Source: Pseudomonas fuscovaginae SE-1 (GTDB taxonomy: Bacteria; Pseudomonadota; Gammaproteobacteria; Pseudomonadales; Pseudomonadaceae). From it: a stretch of 57,396 nucleotides of DNA. The stretch is from contig NZ_AQOH01000111.1 of NCBI RefSeq assembly GCF_000364705.1, positions 1-57,396 of the forward strand, in the 5' to 3' direction. Positions within the stretch are counted from its first letter, which is position 1, and each line of letters starts with the position of its first letter. The notes below the pieces were generated by a model that saw nothing but the letters and a program-made list of their open reading frames with translations, made no database searches and was not told where the DNA came from. Below, in pieces: positions 16,702-26,652 of the stretch. A program made the translations under genes and the position numbers.

Positions 16702-19482
16702 TCAGGAGGTGCTCTGTTCCTGTACCTGCTGGCTGTCGCGGCGCGCGACCCAGTGCTCGACCAGTTCACGCAGTTGCGAAAGCTCCACGGGCTTGGCCAT
16801 GTGGCCGTCCATACCGGCCTGGCGCGCCCGTTCCTTGTGTTCGCTGAGGATATGCGCGGTCAGCGCCACCACCGGTGTGCGGACCCGCTGGTTGCCGACC
16901 TCCCACGCACGCAACTGTTGGGTGGCGGAGAACCCGTCGAGCACCGGCATTTCGCAATCCATCAACACCAGGTCGTAACGCTGGGCTTTCATCGCCCGCA
17001 GCGCTTCCTCGCCATTGCTGGCGGTATCTGGCTGCAGGTTGAGCTTGCCGAGCATGCCACGGATCACCTTGGTGGAGATGCTGTTGTCCTCGGCCACCAG
17101 GATGCGGAAGTCGCTGGGCACCGTGACCGCGGGCGTGGCGGCCGCGCTCGACGGTGCGGACACGACCTGGCCCTTGCCGCGCTGGGTCAGTTCGTCCGCC
17201 AGGGTAGTCTTGAGCGTGTAGCCGGCCACCGGCTTGGCCAGGATGCGCTTGATGCCGGCATTGCGCGCGATGATCTTGCTCGGCGCGTTGCTGATGCCGG
17301 TGAGCATCACCAGCAGGATGTCGTGATTGAGGCTCGGGTCTTCCTTGATCTTCGCCGCCAGTTGCATGCCGGTCATGCCGGGCATGTTCTGGTCCAGCAG
17401 GACCACGTCGAAATAGTCGCGCAGGTGGGCCTTGGTGCGCAGCAGGGCCAGGGCTTCCTTGCCGGAAGGCACGGCGCTGACGTTCAGGCCCCAGGCGCTG
17501 CATTGCTGGACCAGGACCTTGCGGCAGGTGTCGTTGTCGTCGACCACCAGTACCCGGGCGCCCTTGAGCGGGCCGTCGAGGTCGGAGGTCGGGTGCTCGA
17601 GGTGTTGCGGGTCCAGCGGCAGTGTCAGCCACAGGGTGCTGCCCTGGTTGGCGCCGGTCTTGATGCCGAATTCGCCACGCATCAGCAGCACCAGCTGGCG
17701 GGCGATCACCAGGCCCAGGTGGCCACCCAGGCGGGTTGCGGCGAGGAAGTTCTTGCTCTGCAGTTCGGCATGCAGGAGGGCGTCGCGTTCCTCCTCGTCC
17801 ATGGGCACCCCGCTGTCCTGGACGGCAATGCGCAGGCGCGGCTGGCCACTGCGTTCGTCGAGGGCGACGACGATGAGGATTTCCCCTTCGTCGGTCTTCT
17901 TCATCGCGTTTTCCAGCAGGCTCAGCAGGGTCTGGCGCAGGCGCGTCGGATCGCCGCTGATCACCCGCGGCACCTGGGGCTGGATGAAGCTGATCAGCTC
18001 GACATTCTGCTGTTCGGCCTTGGCGCGGAAGATGCTCAGGCAGTCTTCGATCAGGGCGTTGAGATCGAATTGTACGTCGTCGAGTTCGATCTGCCCGGAT
18101 TCCAGCTTGGAGATGTCGAGGATCTCGTTGATCAGGGTCAGCAGTTCATTGCCGGCGCTGTGGATGGTCTGCACGTAGTCACGTTGCTTGACCGACAGTG
18201 GCGTGCCCAGCAGCAGTTCGGTCATCCCCAGCACGCCGTTCATCGGAGTGCGGATCTCGTGGCTGATCTTCGCCAGGAACTCGGCCTTGGCGGCGATTTC
18301 GGCATTGCTGGCCGCCAGGTCGCGGCTGAGGCTGAACTGGTCCTCGGTGATGCTGCGGCGGCGCTCGCCCAGGGCGATGCTCATCAGCAGCCCGCTGACG
18401 GAAATGAAGATCAGCAGAGCGACGATCAGGCCCTCCGGGGCCACCAGGGTCAGGCCCAGCAAGGCGGGGAGAATGACCAGGGTGCCGATGTTGAAGATGA
18501 CCATGGCGACCACGAACAGCCGCGCCGGCCGATAGCCCTTCTGCCAGTGATAGGTGGAAACCAGCAGGATGCTCAGGCTGGCCAGTCCGACCAGACCGTA
18601 GGTCATCACGTTCAGCGGCAGGGTGTCGACGAACAGCAGCAACAGCCCGCCCAGGCAGATCACCAGGATGTCGCCCAGCAGCAGCTTGTTCAGCGGGTGC
18701 GGGCCCAGGGGCGAGAAGAAGCTGTAGGTGAACATCAGCCCGCAAGGGGCGGTCAGCAGCAGTGCCAGGTAGGCTCCGGCGGTCTGCGCGCCTTGCCAGC
18801 CGGGGAACCACGGGCCGATCACGTTCAGCAGGAACAGCGCGCTGAGCAGCAGCAGGAATTCGCAGGAGGCCAGCCACAGGCTGCTGCGCGAACGGGTATA
18901 GGCAAAGCGGGTCAGGTTGTGCAGGATCAGCATCGACAGGCAGCCGAACAGCAGCCCGTAGAGCAGGCTCTGGCCACGGTCGGCGGCGCTCATCACGGCG
19001 GACTCAAGGGTGATGTGCGGGCGCAGTTCGTGCTTGGAAACCAGCCTCAGGTAGATATCCAGGGGCTTGGGGCTTTGCACCAGAGGCAGCATGAAGTCGC
19101 GGCTGGGCAATGGTCGTTCGACCCTGGACAGCTCGTTGCCGCTGCGTACCTGGTCGATCAGCGTGTCGCCGTCGAAGGTGTACAGGTCCAGTCGGGCCAG
19201 GTCCGGTGCGAATATCCGCAGGATCTGTTCGTGTTTGCCCGGTTGCAGGCGAAAGCGCAGCCACAGTGCCCCGTCGGAGGGGGCCGCGGTGAGGCGATCG
19301 AGGTCGATGGGACTGAATTGGTTGATGTAGCGCGAAGAGCGGATGTCGCTCAGTTGCAGATCGGCCTGATCATCGAGCAATACCGCCCAGCCACTGCCTT
19401 GCGAGGCCTGTGCGGGCGTTGCGAGGCAAAGCAGGGTCAGCAGGCTGACGGTGAAACTTATGGCGATCCTGAGCCAGCGCAC
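16702..19482 (-). CDS. retS: Hybrid sensor histidine kinase RetS
   Basis: This 926-residue membrane sensor is RetS by domain order and gene neighbourhood. A GTG start at 19482 with AAGGGA upstream gives a signal peptide ending TPAQASQ. A periplasmic 7TMR-DISMED2 domain (about 30-165) is followed by seven helices (170-370), a kinase core with His408 in AKISHEIRTPMNG, and two receivers (VLVVDDND; ILVAEDNS), each with an acceptor Asp (VVLLDQNMPG; LVLMDCEMPV). The G1 box is degenerate (DSGVPMDEE), as RetS is known to be atypical. RetS binds GacS and dampens the Gac/Rsm pathway, switching between motile/virulent and biofilm/T6SS states. It follows purD. Confidence 0.92.
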   Translation of the reverse strand: MRWLRIAISFTVSLLTLLCLATPAQASQGSGWAVLLDDQADLQLSDIRSSRYINQFSPIDLDRLTAAPSDGALWLRFRLQPGKHEQILRIFAPDLARLDLYTFDGDTLIDQVRSGNELSRVERPLPSRDFMLPLVQSPKPLDIYLRLVSKHELRPHITLESAVMSAADRGQSLLYGLLFGCLSMLILHNLTRFAYTRSRSSLWLASCEFLLLLSALFLLNVIGPWFPGWQGAQTAGAYLALLLTAPCGLMFTYSFFSPLGPHPLNKLLLGDILVICLGGLLLLFVDTLPLNVMTYGLVGLASLSILLVSTYHWQKGYRPARLFVVAMVIFNIGTLVILPALLGLTLVAPEGLIVALLIFISVSGLLMSIALGERRRSITEDQFSLSRDLAASNAEIAAKAEFLAKISHEIRTPMNGVLGMTELLLGTPLSVKQRDYVQTIHSAGNELLTLINEILDISKLESGQIELDDVQFDLNALIEDCLSIFRAKAEQQNVELISFIQPQVPRVISGDPTRLRQTLLSLLENAMKKTDEGEILIVVALDERSGQPRLRIAVQDSGVPMDEEERDALLHAELQSKNFLAATRLGGHLGLVIARQLVLLMRGEFGIKTGANQGSTLWLTLPLDPQHLEHPTSDLDGPLKGARVLVVDDNDTCRKVLVQQCSAWGLNVSAVPSGKEALALLRTKAHLRDYFDVVLLDQNMPGMTGMQLAAKIKEDPSLNHDILLVMLTGISNAPSKIIARNAGIKRILAKPVAGYTLKTTLADELTQRGKGQVVSAPSSAAATPAVTVPSDFRILVAEDNSISTKVIRGMLGKLNLQPDTASNGEEALRAMKAQRYDLVLMDCEMPVLDGFSATQQLRAWEVGNQRVRTPVVALTAHILSEHKERARQAGMDGHMAKPVELSQLRELVEHWVARRDSQQVQEQSTS

Positions 19483-19518
19483 GGCGAAATCCCTTCGTAG
19501 GTTGATGCCTGAGTCATA

Positions 19519-19548
19519 ACTATGCGCGGGGCGGGAATAAGACGGCAA
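19519..19548 (-). promoter_or_regulatory. Candidate retS promoter
   Basis: On the minus strand TTGCCG (complement of 19543-19548) and CATAGT (complement of 19519-19524) are separated by 18 bp, about 37 bp before the retS GTG. The -35 element falls inside the purD terminator-like hairpin. Assigned by pattern only. Confidence 0.35.
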
Positions 19549-19566
19549 GGGCTTGACGCCCCTGCC
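19544..19566 (-). terminator. Hairpin after purD, probable terminator
   Basis: Arms 19544-19552 (GGCAAGGGC) and 19558-19566 (GCCCCTGCC) pair with a single mismatch around a 5-nt loop. They lie 16 bp past the purD stop. On the minus strand the stem is followed by GTCTTATT, a poor U-tract, so termination may be partial and allow read-through into retS. Confidence 0.45.
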
Positions 19567-19582
19567 TATCCGAACGAATAGC

Positions 19583-20878
19583 TTATTCCTGGCTGTCTGC
19601 GCGTTCGCGTGCAATTGCACGGTAGCCAATGTCGCTTCGGTAGAAGCAGCCTTCCCAGTTGATTTTAGCTGCGAGCTGGTAAGCCTGCTGCTGGGCGGCG
19701 CCAACGCTTTCGCCCAGCGCCGTGGCGCAGAGCACACGACCGCCGGAAGTGACGATCTGGCCGTCCTTGAGGGCGGTACCGGCGTGGAACACCTTGCCTT
19801 CCAGGGTGGCTGCTGCATCCAGGCCGCTGATCGGCGCGCCCTTGGCATAGTCGCCCGGGTAACCGCCGGCGGCCAGGACGATGCCCAGGCTTGGCCGTGG
19901 ATCCCATTGTGCCTCGACCTTGTCCAGGGCCTGGGCGAGGGCGGCCTCGACCAGCAGGACCAGGCTCGATTGCAGGCGCAGCATCACCGGCTGGGTTTCC
20001 GGGTCGCCGAAACGGCAGTTGAACTCGATGACCTTGGGATTGCCGGCCTTGTCGATCATCAACCCGGCGTACAGGAAACCGGTGTAGACGTTGCCTTCCT
20101 CGGCCATGCCGCGCACGGTCGGCCAGATCACCTGGTCCATCACGCGCTGGTGGACTTCGGCGGTGACCACCGGAGCGGGCGAGTAGGCGCCCATGCCGCC
20201 GGTGTTCGGACCGCTGTCGCCGTCGCCGACGCGCTTGTGGTCCTGGCTGGTGGCCATCGGCAGGACGTTCTTGCCGTCGACCATGACGATGAAGCTGGCT
20301 TCCTCGCCGTCGAGGAATTCCTCGATCACCACGCGGGAACCGGCGTCACCGAAGGCGTTGCCGGCGAGCATGTCGCGCACGGCGTCTTCGGCTTCGGCCA
20401 GGGTCATGGCGACGATCACGCCCTTGCCGGCGGCCAGGCCGTCGGCCTTGATCACGATCGGGGCGCCTTTTTCACGCAGATAGGCCAGGGCCGGCTCGAT
20501 CTCGGTGAAGTTCTGGTAGTCGGCGGTCGGGATCTTGTGGCGGGCCAGGAAGTCCTTGGTGAAGGCCTTGGAGCCTTCCAGCTGGGCGGCGCCGGCGGTC
20601 GGGCCGAAGCAGTCCAGGCCTCGGGAGCGGAACAGGTCGACCACGCCGGCGACCAGTGGCACTTCCGGGCCGACGATGGTCAGGGAGACGTTCTTCTCGG
20701 CGAAGTCCGCCAACTGCTCCAGGGCCAGGACGTCGATGGCGACGTTTTCGCACTTGGCCTCGATGGCGGTGCCGGCGTTGCCCGGGGCGACGAAGACTTT
20801 TTCGACGCGCGGATCCTGGGCGACTTTCCAGGCCAGGGCGTGTTCACGACCGCCACTGCCAATGATCAGGACATTCAT
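19583..20878 (-). CDS. purD: Phosphoribosylamine-glycine ligase PurD
   Basis: This 431-residue ATP-grasp enzyme makes glycinamide ribonucleotide from phosphoribosylamine, glycine and ATP in purine synthesis. It begins MNVLIIGSGGREHALAW, has the ATP-grasp loop IKADGLAAGKGV, the GARS signature GDSGPNTGGMGAYSPAP, and the metal-site FNCRFGDPETQ. GAGG lies 8 nt before the start. It is downstream of purH on the same strand, separated by 189 bp containing a long inverted repeat. Length is normal. Confidence 0.97.
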   Translation of the reverse strand: MNVLIIGSGGREHALAWKVAQDPRVEKVFVAPGNAGTAIEAKCENVAIDVLALEQLADFAEKNVSLTIVGPEVPLVAGVVDLFRSRGLDCFGPTAGAAQLEGSKAFTKDFLARHKIPTADYQNFTEIEPALAYLREKGAPIVIKADGLAAGKGVIVAMTLAEAEDAVRDMLAGNAFGDAGSRVVIEEFLDGEEASFIVMVDGKNVLPMATSQDHKRVGDGDSGPNTGGMGAYSPAPVVTAEVHQRVMDQVIWPTVRGMAEEGNVYTGFLYAGLMIDKAGNPKVIEFNCRFGDPETQPVMLRLQSSLVLLVEAALAQALDKVEAQWDPRPSLGIVLAAGGYPGDYAKGAPISGLDAAATLEGKVFHAGTALKDGQIVTSGGRVLCATALGESVGAAQQQAYQLAAKINWEGCFYRSDIGYRAIARERADSQE

Positions 20879-20966
20879 TTCAAAAACCTCGATGACGCGG
20901 AATTCTGTTGAAACCTATGGCGCTTCACGCCCTAGGAGGTCGCAATGAAGCTGGTAGATGCAAGGC

Positions 20967-21026
20967 GGAGCGGTCCTCGCTGAGCGCAGTTGCCTCCTGG
21001 CAATGAGCATCGGCGAGGGCCGCTCC
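20967..21026. repeat. Long inverted repeat in the purH-purD gap
   Basis: GGAGCGGTCCTCGC (20967-20980) and GCGAGGGCCGCTCC (21013-21026) pair over 14 bp with one mismatch (a G-T in RNA) around 32 nt. The loop contains TGAGCGCA and GAGCATC stretches that could extend pairing. There is no T-rich tail, so a classical terminator is unlikely. It may modulate purD expression after purH or be an intergenic repeat copy. Confidence 0.5.
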
Positions 21027-21067
21027 AACGCAGCAGATGCTGGCGTCAGTGCGGCCGCTGTCGTACG

Positions 21068-22675
21068 TTAGTGGCGGAAGTGGCGCATGCCGGTGAAGAC
21101 CATGGCGATGCCGGCTTCGTCGGCGGCGGCGATCACTTCGCTGTCGCGCATCGAGCCGCCTGGCTGGATCACCGCGGTGATACCGACCTTGGCCGCGTTG
21201 TCGATGCCGTCGCGGAACGGGAAGAAGGCGTCCGAGGCCATGACCGCGCCCTGCACCTGCAGACCCGCGTGTTCAGCCTTGATCGCGGCGATGCGCGCCG
21301 AGTTCACGCGGCTCATCTGGCCGGCGCCGACGCCGATGGTCTGGCGGTTCTTGGCGTAGACGATGGCGTTGGACTTGACGTACTTGGCGACTTTCCAGGC
21401 GAAGATCAGGTCGTTGATTTCCTGTTCGGTCGGGGCGCGCTTGGTCACCACCTTCAGGTCGGCGCTGGTGATCATGCCGATGTCGCGGCTCTGGACCAGC
21501 AGACCGCCGTTGACGCGCTTGTAGTCCCAGGCCGGAGCGCGCTCGGCGTCCCACTGACCGCAGGCCAGCAGGCGCACGTTGGCCTTGGCGGCGACGATGG
21601 CACGGGCCTCTTCGCTGACGGAAGGAGCGATGATCACTTCGACGAACTGGCGTTCGACGATGGCCTTGGCGGTTTCGGCGTCCAGTTCGCGGTTGAAGGC
21701 GATGATGCCGCCGAACGCCGACTCGCTGTCGGTGGCGTAGGCCAGTTCATAGGCCTGACGGATGCCGCCTTCGGCGTCCGGGCTCACGGCCACGCCGCAC
21801 GGGTTGGCGTGCTTGACGATCACGCAGGCCGGCTTGACGAAGCTCTTCACGCATTCCAGCGCGGCGTCGGTGTCGGCCACGTTGTTGTAGGACAGTTCCT
21901 TGCCTTGCAGTTGGGTCGCGGTGGCGATGCCGGCCTCGGCCGGCTTGGCTTCCACATAGAACGCCGCGCTCTGGTGCGGGTTCTCGCCGTAGCGCATTTC
22001 CTGGGCCTTGACGAACTGGCTGTTGAAGGTGCGCGGGAATTCGCCGCGGCCTTCGGTCGACAGGGTTTCGGCCGCCTGGTTCACGGTGCCCATGTAGTTG
22101 GCGATCATGCCGTCGTAGGCGGCGGTGTGCTCGAACGCCTTGAGCATCAGGTCGAAGCGCTGGGCGTAGGTCAGGCCGCCGGCCTTGAGGCTCTCCAGGA
22201 CCTGGGCGTAGTCGCTGGCGTTGACGACGATGGCGACGTCCTTGTGGTTCTTGGCTGCCGAACGGACCATGGTCGGGCCGCCGATGTCGATGTTCTCGAT
22301 GGCGGTCGGCAGGTCACAGCCCGGCTTGCTGATGGTGGCTTCGAACGGGTAGAGGTTGACCGCGACCAGGTCGATCGGCTGGATGCCGTGTTCGCTCATG
22401 ATCGCATCGTCGATGCCGCGACGACCGAGGATGCCACCGTGGATTTTCGGATGCAGGGTTTTCACCCGGCCGTCCATCATTTCCGCAAAACCGGTGTAGT
22501 CCGCGACTTCCACGGCGGCGACGCCGTTGTCCCGCAGCAGCTTGAAGGTGCCGCCGGTGGAGAGGATTTCCACGCCCAGGGCTTCCAGTTCACGAGCGAA
22601 ATCGAGGATTCCGGTCTTGTCGGAAACGCTGATCAGGGCGCGGCGGATCGGCAGGCGGGTAGTCTGGTCGGTCAT
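21068..22675 (-). CDS. purH: Bifunctional AICAR formyltransferase/IMP cyclohydrolase PurH
   Basis: This 535-residue protein performs the last two steps to IMP. The N-terminal cyclohydrolase domain starts [18 protein letters not shown], and the C-terminal formyltransferase domain includes [15 protein letters not shown] and the terminal [10 protein letters not shown]. The start at 22675 (MTDQTTRL) is chosen by family; an ATG five codons upstream is in frame, and GGA lies 8 nt before the chosen ATG. It follows a fis terminator and precedes purD. This order matches other pseudomonads. Confidence 0.96.
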   Translation of the reverse strand: MTDQTTRLPIRRALISVSDKTGILDFARELEALGVEILSTGGTFKLLRDNGVAAVEVADYTGFAEMMDGRVKTLHPKIHGGILGRRGIDDAIMSEHGIQPIDLVAVNLYPFEATISKPGCDLPTAIENIDIGGPTMVRSAAKNHKDVAIVVNASDYAQVLESLKAGGLTYAQRFDLMLKAFEHTAAYDGMIANYMGTVNQAAETLSTEGRGEFPRTFNSQFVKAQEMRYGENPHQSAAFYVEAKPAEAGIATATQLQGKELSYNNVADTDAALECVKSFVKPACVIVKHANPCGVAVSPDAEGGIRQAYELAYATDSESAFGGIIAFNRELDAETAKAIVERQFVEVIIAPSVSEEARAIVAAKANVRLLACGQWDAERAPAWDYKRVNGGLLVQSRDIGMITSADLKVVTKRAPTEQEINDLIFAWKVAKYVKSNAIVYAKNRQTIGVGAGQMSRVNSARIAAIKAEHAGLQVQGAVMASDAFFPFRDGIDNAAKVGITAVIQPGGSMRDSEVIAAADEAGIAMVFTGMRHFRH

Positions 22676-22704
22676 CTCGATGTCCATCAAAACAAGGGAG
22701 TCAG

Positions 22705-22738
22705 CAAAAAAGGCGACCGTTTCTACGCGGGCGCCTTT
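22705..22738 (-). terminator. Rho-independent terminator after fis
   Basis: AAAGGCG (22709-22715) pairs with CGCCTTT (22732-22738). Read on the minus strand, the GC stem GGCGCC...GGTCGCC is followed by six T residues (complement of the A run at 22706-22711). It lies 18 bp past the fis stop and insulates purH. Confidence 0.8.
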
Positions 22739-22755
22739 CTGGTTTTATTGAATGC

Positions 22756-23076
22756 TTACAGCAAATCGTACTGCTTGAGTTTCTTGCGCAGGGTGCCGCG
22801 GTTCAGGCCCAGCAGCTCGCTGGCCTTGGTCTGGTTGCCCTTGACGTAGTTCATCACGCTTTCGAGCAGGGGAGCCTCGACTTCGGAGAGCACCAGGTTG
22901 TACACGTCCGTGACGGCCGCGCCCTCGAGGTGGGCGAAATAATTGTGCAGCGCCTTTTCGACGCTGCCGCGAAGGGTCTGGCCCTCCTCGCTTGGCGTAT
23001 TGAGGTGCTGTTTCAAATTGACGTTGTCGCTCACGGGCGTTGTTCCACTCACTAAAGTCTCGGTCATCATCGTCAT
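22756..23076 (-). CDS. fis: DNA-binding protein Fis
   Basis: This 106-residue nucleoid protein bends DNA and regulates rRNA, virulence and recombination genes. The C-terminal helix-turn-helix is plain: [21 protein letters not shown] followed by LKQYDLL. The N-terminal half has the helical core [16 protein letters not shown]. Its start overlaps the dusB stop (ATGA), the usual dusB-fis arrangement. It is slightly longer than enterobacterial Fis (98 residues), as in other pseudomonads. Confidence 0.96.
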   Translation of the reverse strand: MTMMTETLVSGTTPVSDNVNLKQHLNTPSEEGQTLRGSVEKALHNYFAHLEGAAVTDVYNLVLSEVEAPLLESVMNYVKGNQTKASELLGLNRGTLRKKLKQYDLL

Positions 23077-24086
23077 GCGGCCACCCCCTCTGCGTCCCCT
23101 GTCACCAGGCTCTTGTAACGTCCGGCGAAGAACTCACGAACGTTGGCGCACTGTGCTTCCGTATCTTCCAAACGATTGAAGTGGGCGCGAAACTCCCTGG
23201 CGCCCGGCAAGGTTGCGAGATACCAGCCGACATGCTTGCGGGCGATGCGTACGCCCATGACCTCTCCATAGAAGGCATGCAATGCGGCCAGATGCTCAAG
23301 CAGAATGCGTTCCACTTCCAACAACTCCGGTGCCGGGAGGGTTTCACCGGTACGCAGGAAATGCTCTATCTCACGAAAAATCCACGGTCGCCCCTGGGCA
23401 GCCCGGCCGATCAACAGGCCGTCGGCACCGGTGGCGTTCAGCACGTACCGGGCCTTTTCGGCCGAATCGATGTCGCCGTTGGCGAAGACCGGGATCGACA
23501 CCGCCTGCTTGATCGCGGCAATGGTGTCGTACTCGGCTTCGCCGGTGTACAGGTCTGCACGGGTCCGTCCATGCACCGCCAGGGCGGTGATGCCCGCCTG
23601 TTCGGCGATCTTCGCCACCGTCAGGCCGTTCTTGTTCGCCCGGTCCCAGCCGGTGCGGATCTTCAGGGTGACCGGGACATCGACCGCCGCCACGACGGCG
23701 TGCAGGATCTCCCTCACCAGGTCTTCATCCTTCAACAGTGCGGAGCCGGCGGCCTTGTTGCAGACCTTCTTGGCCGGACACCCCATGTTGATGTCGATAA
23801 TCTGTGCGCCCAGCTCGACGTTGGCCCGGGCCGCATCCGCGAGCATCCGGGCATCGCCACCGGCGATCTGCACCGAGCGCGGCTCGGGATCGCCTTCGTG
23901 AATCATGCGCAGACGCGACTTGCGGCTGTTCCACAGGCTCATGTCGCTGGTCACCATTTCCGAAACCACCAGGCCTGCGCCCAGGCGCCGGCAAAGCTGA
24001 CGAAAGGGCTGGTCGGTCACACCCGCCATGGGGGCGAGAATCAAACCGTTCTGCAGTGTGTATGGGCCGATGCGTACCGCCGACAT
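23073..24086 (-). CDS. dusB: tRNA-dihydrouridine synthase DusB
   Basis: This 337-residue flavoenzyme reduces specific uridines in tRNA to dihydrouridine. It starts [20 protein letters not shown], an FMN-barrel opening. It contains the catalytic cysteine motif [14 protein letters not shown] and the phosphate-binding stretch [15 protein letters not shown]. It is first in the dusB-fis operon and coupled to fis by a 4-bp overlap. A promoter candidate lies about 50 bp upstream. Confidence 0.96.
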   Translation of the reverse strand: MSAVRIGPYTLQNGLILAPMAGVTDQPFRQLCRRLGAGLVVSEMVTSDMSLWNSRKSRLRMIHEGDPEPRSVQIAGGDARMLADAARANVELGAQIIDINMGCPAKKVCNKAAGSALLKDEDLVREILHAVVAAVDVPVTLKIRTGWDRANKNGLTVAKIAEQAGITALAVHGRTRADLYTGEAEYDTIAAIKQAVSIPVFANGDIDSAEKARYVLNATGADGLLIGRAAQGRPWIFREIEHFLRTGETLPAPELLEVERILLEHLAALHAFYGEVMGVRIARKHVGWYLATLPGAREFRAHFNRLEDTEAQCANVREFFAGRYKSLVTGDAEGVAA

Positions 24087-24137
24087 AGGACTTCCCTGTT
24101 GTGGGGCCGGATCATGGGAGTTCGAAAAAGGGTTGGC

Positions 24138-24166
24138 ATGATACCCGCTCTCGATGACCGGATAAA
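24138..24166 (-). promoter_or_regulatory. Candidate dusB-fis promoter
   Basis: On the minus strand TTTATC (complement of 24161-24166) and TATCAT (complement of 24138-24143) are spaced by exactly 17 bp. Predicted initiation near 24131 would leave a leader of about 45 nt before the dusB ATG. Confidence 0.45.
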
Positions 24167-24260
24167 GGCAAAATTGGATAAAATCTGAACAGTTATTCTG
24201 TTATCGCCAGCGGTTTGGTCGTCGGCGGAAAACTGCCGTCAAACAACCTGACAACCCGGG

Positions 24261-25595
24261 CTATTCGGGCGAATGGAAGCTGAGGCTGTAGTTCACGGCC
24301 TTGGCACCTGGATCGAGGATGTCCAGGGCGATATGGATCGGGGTCTGGGGGGGCATTTCGCTCTGTTCGCCGAGGTCGCCGCCCAGGTATTCACCGGGCT
24401 TGAAGCGCCGGCTGGCGATCAGATGGCCGTTGAGATCGGCAAAACGCAACTCCAGCAGCGGAAACGGCTGAGAAAACGACGCGCGGTTGTAGATGATCGC
24501 ATCCACCACCAGGGCGCCGTTGAAATCCGGGTGGCTGCGCACCACGAGGTTGCTGCTCTTGATCCGGGCGATATCGACCTTGGACGGCACCTTGCAGCCC
24601 AACTGCGGGCACAGTTGCTGGAACCACGGCCGATACTGGTCCTGGCGCGCCAGTTCGTCGAAATGGTAGGCGACGTACTGGCCGAGCAGGGCGGCACCGG
24701 CGAGCAGCACCAGCAGCAGCCACAGCAGGCGCTTGCCCCAGGGCGAGCGGCGACGTTGCCAGTCGAGGTGAATCGGGTCGTCCTCGAGGTCCAGCAGCAC
24801 GTCGTCGTGTGCCCCGACACCGGGTTCGCTGCGGGTACGGGCGGGCTTTTTCTGCTCGGTGACGGCGTCGTCGGCCGTATCTTCCCGGTCGGCGTTCACC
24901 GTTTCGTGAGGCGTGAGCCCTTCCAGTTCGCTGTCTTCGATGGCCAGGCGTGGCGCCTCGGGCTCATCGTCCAGGTCGGCGAGGTCGAAGGACAGCGATG
25001 GCTCGGTACGGCCCGGCTTGGGCTGTTCGGGCTTGCGTTCGACCTTGCGCTCGGCCTTTGGTGTCGGAACCGGCCGTTCCTGTTCGTCTTCGGCCAGTTC
25101 GTCGGGCTCGCTGGTCGGTGCGCTGAACAGGCTGCCGGACCATTGGGCTTCGTCATCATCGCTGTCGCGCCGGGCGCTGAAGGATTCTTCCTTGCCCGGA
25201 TGATCCTGGCCGAATGACCGGGCCGGCTGGATTTCCCGCTGTTCCAGGCGGGCCAGTTCTTCGTCGAGGTCCAGGTCGTCCAGATCCAGCTCTTGCGCCG
25301 TCCATTGCTTCTGGCTGATGGCGCGAGGCGGCTCGGCTGGCGCTGTCGGCACTGCCGGTGCGGCGGGAGGCGCTTCTGCCGGTGCCGGTGTCGCCGGGGC
25401 GGCTGTGACGGGCGGGGTCGGCGGGTTGGCTGCCGCTTCCCGGGCCGCGCGCTGCTCCAGCAGCTGGCGCGCCGCATTGAACACCTGCAGGCACGAGCCA
25501 CAGCGCACGACACCGCGCGCCACGCTCAACTGGGCATGGCTGACGCGAAAGCTGGTTTGGCAATGCGGGCACTGGGTGACGAAGCTGTCGGTCAT
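24261..25595 (-). CDS. Zinc-ribbon and DUF3426 membrane protein
   Basis: This 444-residue protein starts MTDSFVTQCPHCQTSF. An N-terminal zinc ribbon has CPHC and CGSC pairs at roughly residues 9-12 and 31-34. A long Pro/Ala- and acid-rich, probably disordered linker follows (about 50-270), then one membrane helix (LLWLLLVLLAGAALLGQYVA) and the C-terminal DUF3426 domain in the periplasm. The start is moved from an open frame seven codons upstream. It is downstream of prmA with 30 bp between. The function is unknown. The pairing with prmA is conserved in pseudomonads. Confidence 0.85.
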   Translation of the reverse strand: MTDSFVTQCPHCQTSFRVSHAQLSVARGVVRCGSCLQVFNAARQLLEQRAAREAAANPPTPPVTAAPATPAPAEAPPAAPAVPTAPAEPPRAISQKQWTAQELDLDDLDLDEELARLEQREIQPARSFGQDHPGKEESFSARRDSDDDEAQWSGSLFSAPTSEPDELAEDEQERPVPTPKAERKVERKPEQPKPGRTEPSLSFDLADLDDEPEAPRLAIEDSELEGLTPHETVNADREDTADDAVTEQKKPARTRSEPGVGAHDDVLLDLEDDPIHLDWQRRRSPWGKRLLWLLLVLLAGAALLGQYVAYHFDELARQDQYRPWFQQLCPQLGCKVPSKVDIARIKSSNLVVRSHPDFNGALVVDAIIYNRASFSQPFPLLELRFADLNGHLIASRRFKPGEYLGGDLGEQSEMPPQTPIHIALDILDPGAKAVNYSLSFHSPE

Positions 25596-25625
25596 GCGGC
25601 GATCCGGTTCATGCAAGCGCCCATT

Positions 25626-26504
25626 CTAGCGCCGACGGCCTGTGATGCGCACCCAGCCGTCGCGATCGGCGATCGGGTCCAGATCGAAGTCCTTGGCATA
25701 GGCGGCGGCCACTTCCTCGCCCTGTTCGGCGAGGATGCCGGACAGCGCCAGGCGGCCACCCGGCTTGACCAGGGTCGACAGTTGCGGTGCCAGGGAAACC
25801 AGCGGGCCCGCGAGAATGTTCGCCACCAGAACATCGGCCTGCATCTGCGGCAATTGCTCGGGCAGATACAGCGGGAACAGCTCTTCGGCGATGTTGTTGC
25901 GCCCGGCGTTGTCGCGGGACGCCTCCAGGGCCTGCACGTCGATGTCGGTGCCGACCGCTTCGCGAGCGCCCAGCAGCAGGGCGGCAATCGCCAGGATGCC
26001 CGAGCCGCAGCCGAAGTCGAGGACGTTGCAGTCCTTGAGGTCCTGGCCGTCGAGCCATTCCAGGCAGAGGGCGGTGGTCGGGTGGGTGCCGGTGCCGAAG
26101 GCCAGGCCCGGGTCGAGCAGCAGGTTGACCGCGCCCGGCTCCGGTGCGGCATGCCAGCTCGGCACGATCCACAGGCGCTGACCGAAACGCATCGGCTGGA
26201 AATTGTCCATCCAGCTGCGTTCCCAGTCCTGGTCCTCGATCACTTCGCTGTGGTGTTCGGGCAGCGGGGCGCCGGTCAGCAGCTCGAGGTGCGCCAGTAC
26301 GCTGGCGGCCTCGGTGCCGGCCTCGAACAGCGCCAGCAGATGGGTGTGGGACCACAGCGGGGTGGTGTTCAGTTCGGGTTCGAAAATCGGCTGATCTTCG
26401 GCATCCATGAAGGTTACCGAAACAGCGCCGACTTCCAGGAAAGCGTCTTCGTAGGTTTCGGCTTGTTCCGGGCTGATGGCGAGGCGTACTTGCAGCCAAG
26501 GCAT
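25626..26504 (-). CDS. prmA: Ribosomal protein L11 methyltransferase PrmA
   Basis: This 292-residue SAM enzyme trimethylates ribosomal protein L11. The N-terminal substrate-recognition domain starts [16 protein letters not shown]. The catalytic part shows [18 protein letters not shown], the SAM motif [16 protein letters not shown], and [13 protein letters not shown]. The length matches the family (293 in E. coli). A GTG three codons earlier is possible. It lies downstream of the accBC terminator, so it likely has its own promoter. Confidence 0.96.
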   Translation of the reverse strand: MPWLQVRLAISPEQAETYEDAFLEVGAVSVTFMDAEDQPIFEPELNTTPLWSHTHLLALFEAGTEAASVLAHLELLTGAPLPEHHSEVIEDQDWERSWMDNFQPMRFGQRLWIVPSWHAAPEPGAVNLLLDPGLAFGTGTHPTTALCLEWLDGQDLKDCNVLDFGCGSGILAIAALLLGAREAVGTDIDVQALEASRDNAGRNNIAEELFPLYLPEQLPQMQADVLVANILAGPLVSLAPQLSTLVKPGGRLALSGILAEQGEEVAAAYAKDFDLDPIADRDGWVRITGRRR

Positions 26505-26581
26505 GGCGGGCACCTGTGAAAATGAGTGTGCGATCGGGGTGGTCGCGAGAAACGCGGCAGTTTACGCCAGCGCGATGCTTT

Positions 26582-26603
26582 GTGGGAGTGGGCCTGCTCC
26601 TGC
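26582..26603. repeat. Single REP-like palindrome
   Basis: GTGGGAGTGGGCCTGCTCCTGC resembles the core of the REP family seen as a doublet at 3821-3913 in this window (GTGGGAGC.GGCTTGCT), with GGAG/CTCC arms. It is a single copy next to the accC terminator, with no inverted partner seen. Confidence 0.45.
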
Positions 26604-26640
26604 AAAAACGACAAGGCCGCTCGAAAGCGGCCTTGTCGTT
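26604..26640 (-). terminator. Rho-independent terminator after accC
   Basis: Arms 26607-26620 and 26627-26640 are perfectly complementary over 14 bp (AACGACAAGGCCGC with its inverse) around TCGAAA. On the minus strand the stem is followed by five T residues. It lies 12 bp past the accC stop and should end the accBC transcript. Confidence 0.9.
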
Positions 26641-26652
26641 CGGATCACCGGC

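Noticed and set aside
16702..19482. Reading the hybrid kinase as GacS or LadS
   Set aside because: GacS has HAMP and Hpt domains and no 7TM module; LadS has a single receiver. Two receivers plus 7TMR-DISM and the purD neighbour fit RetS.
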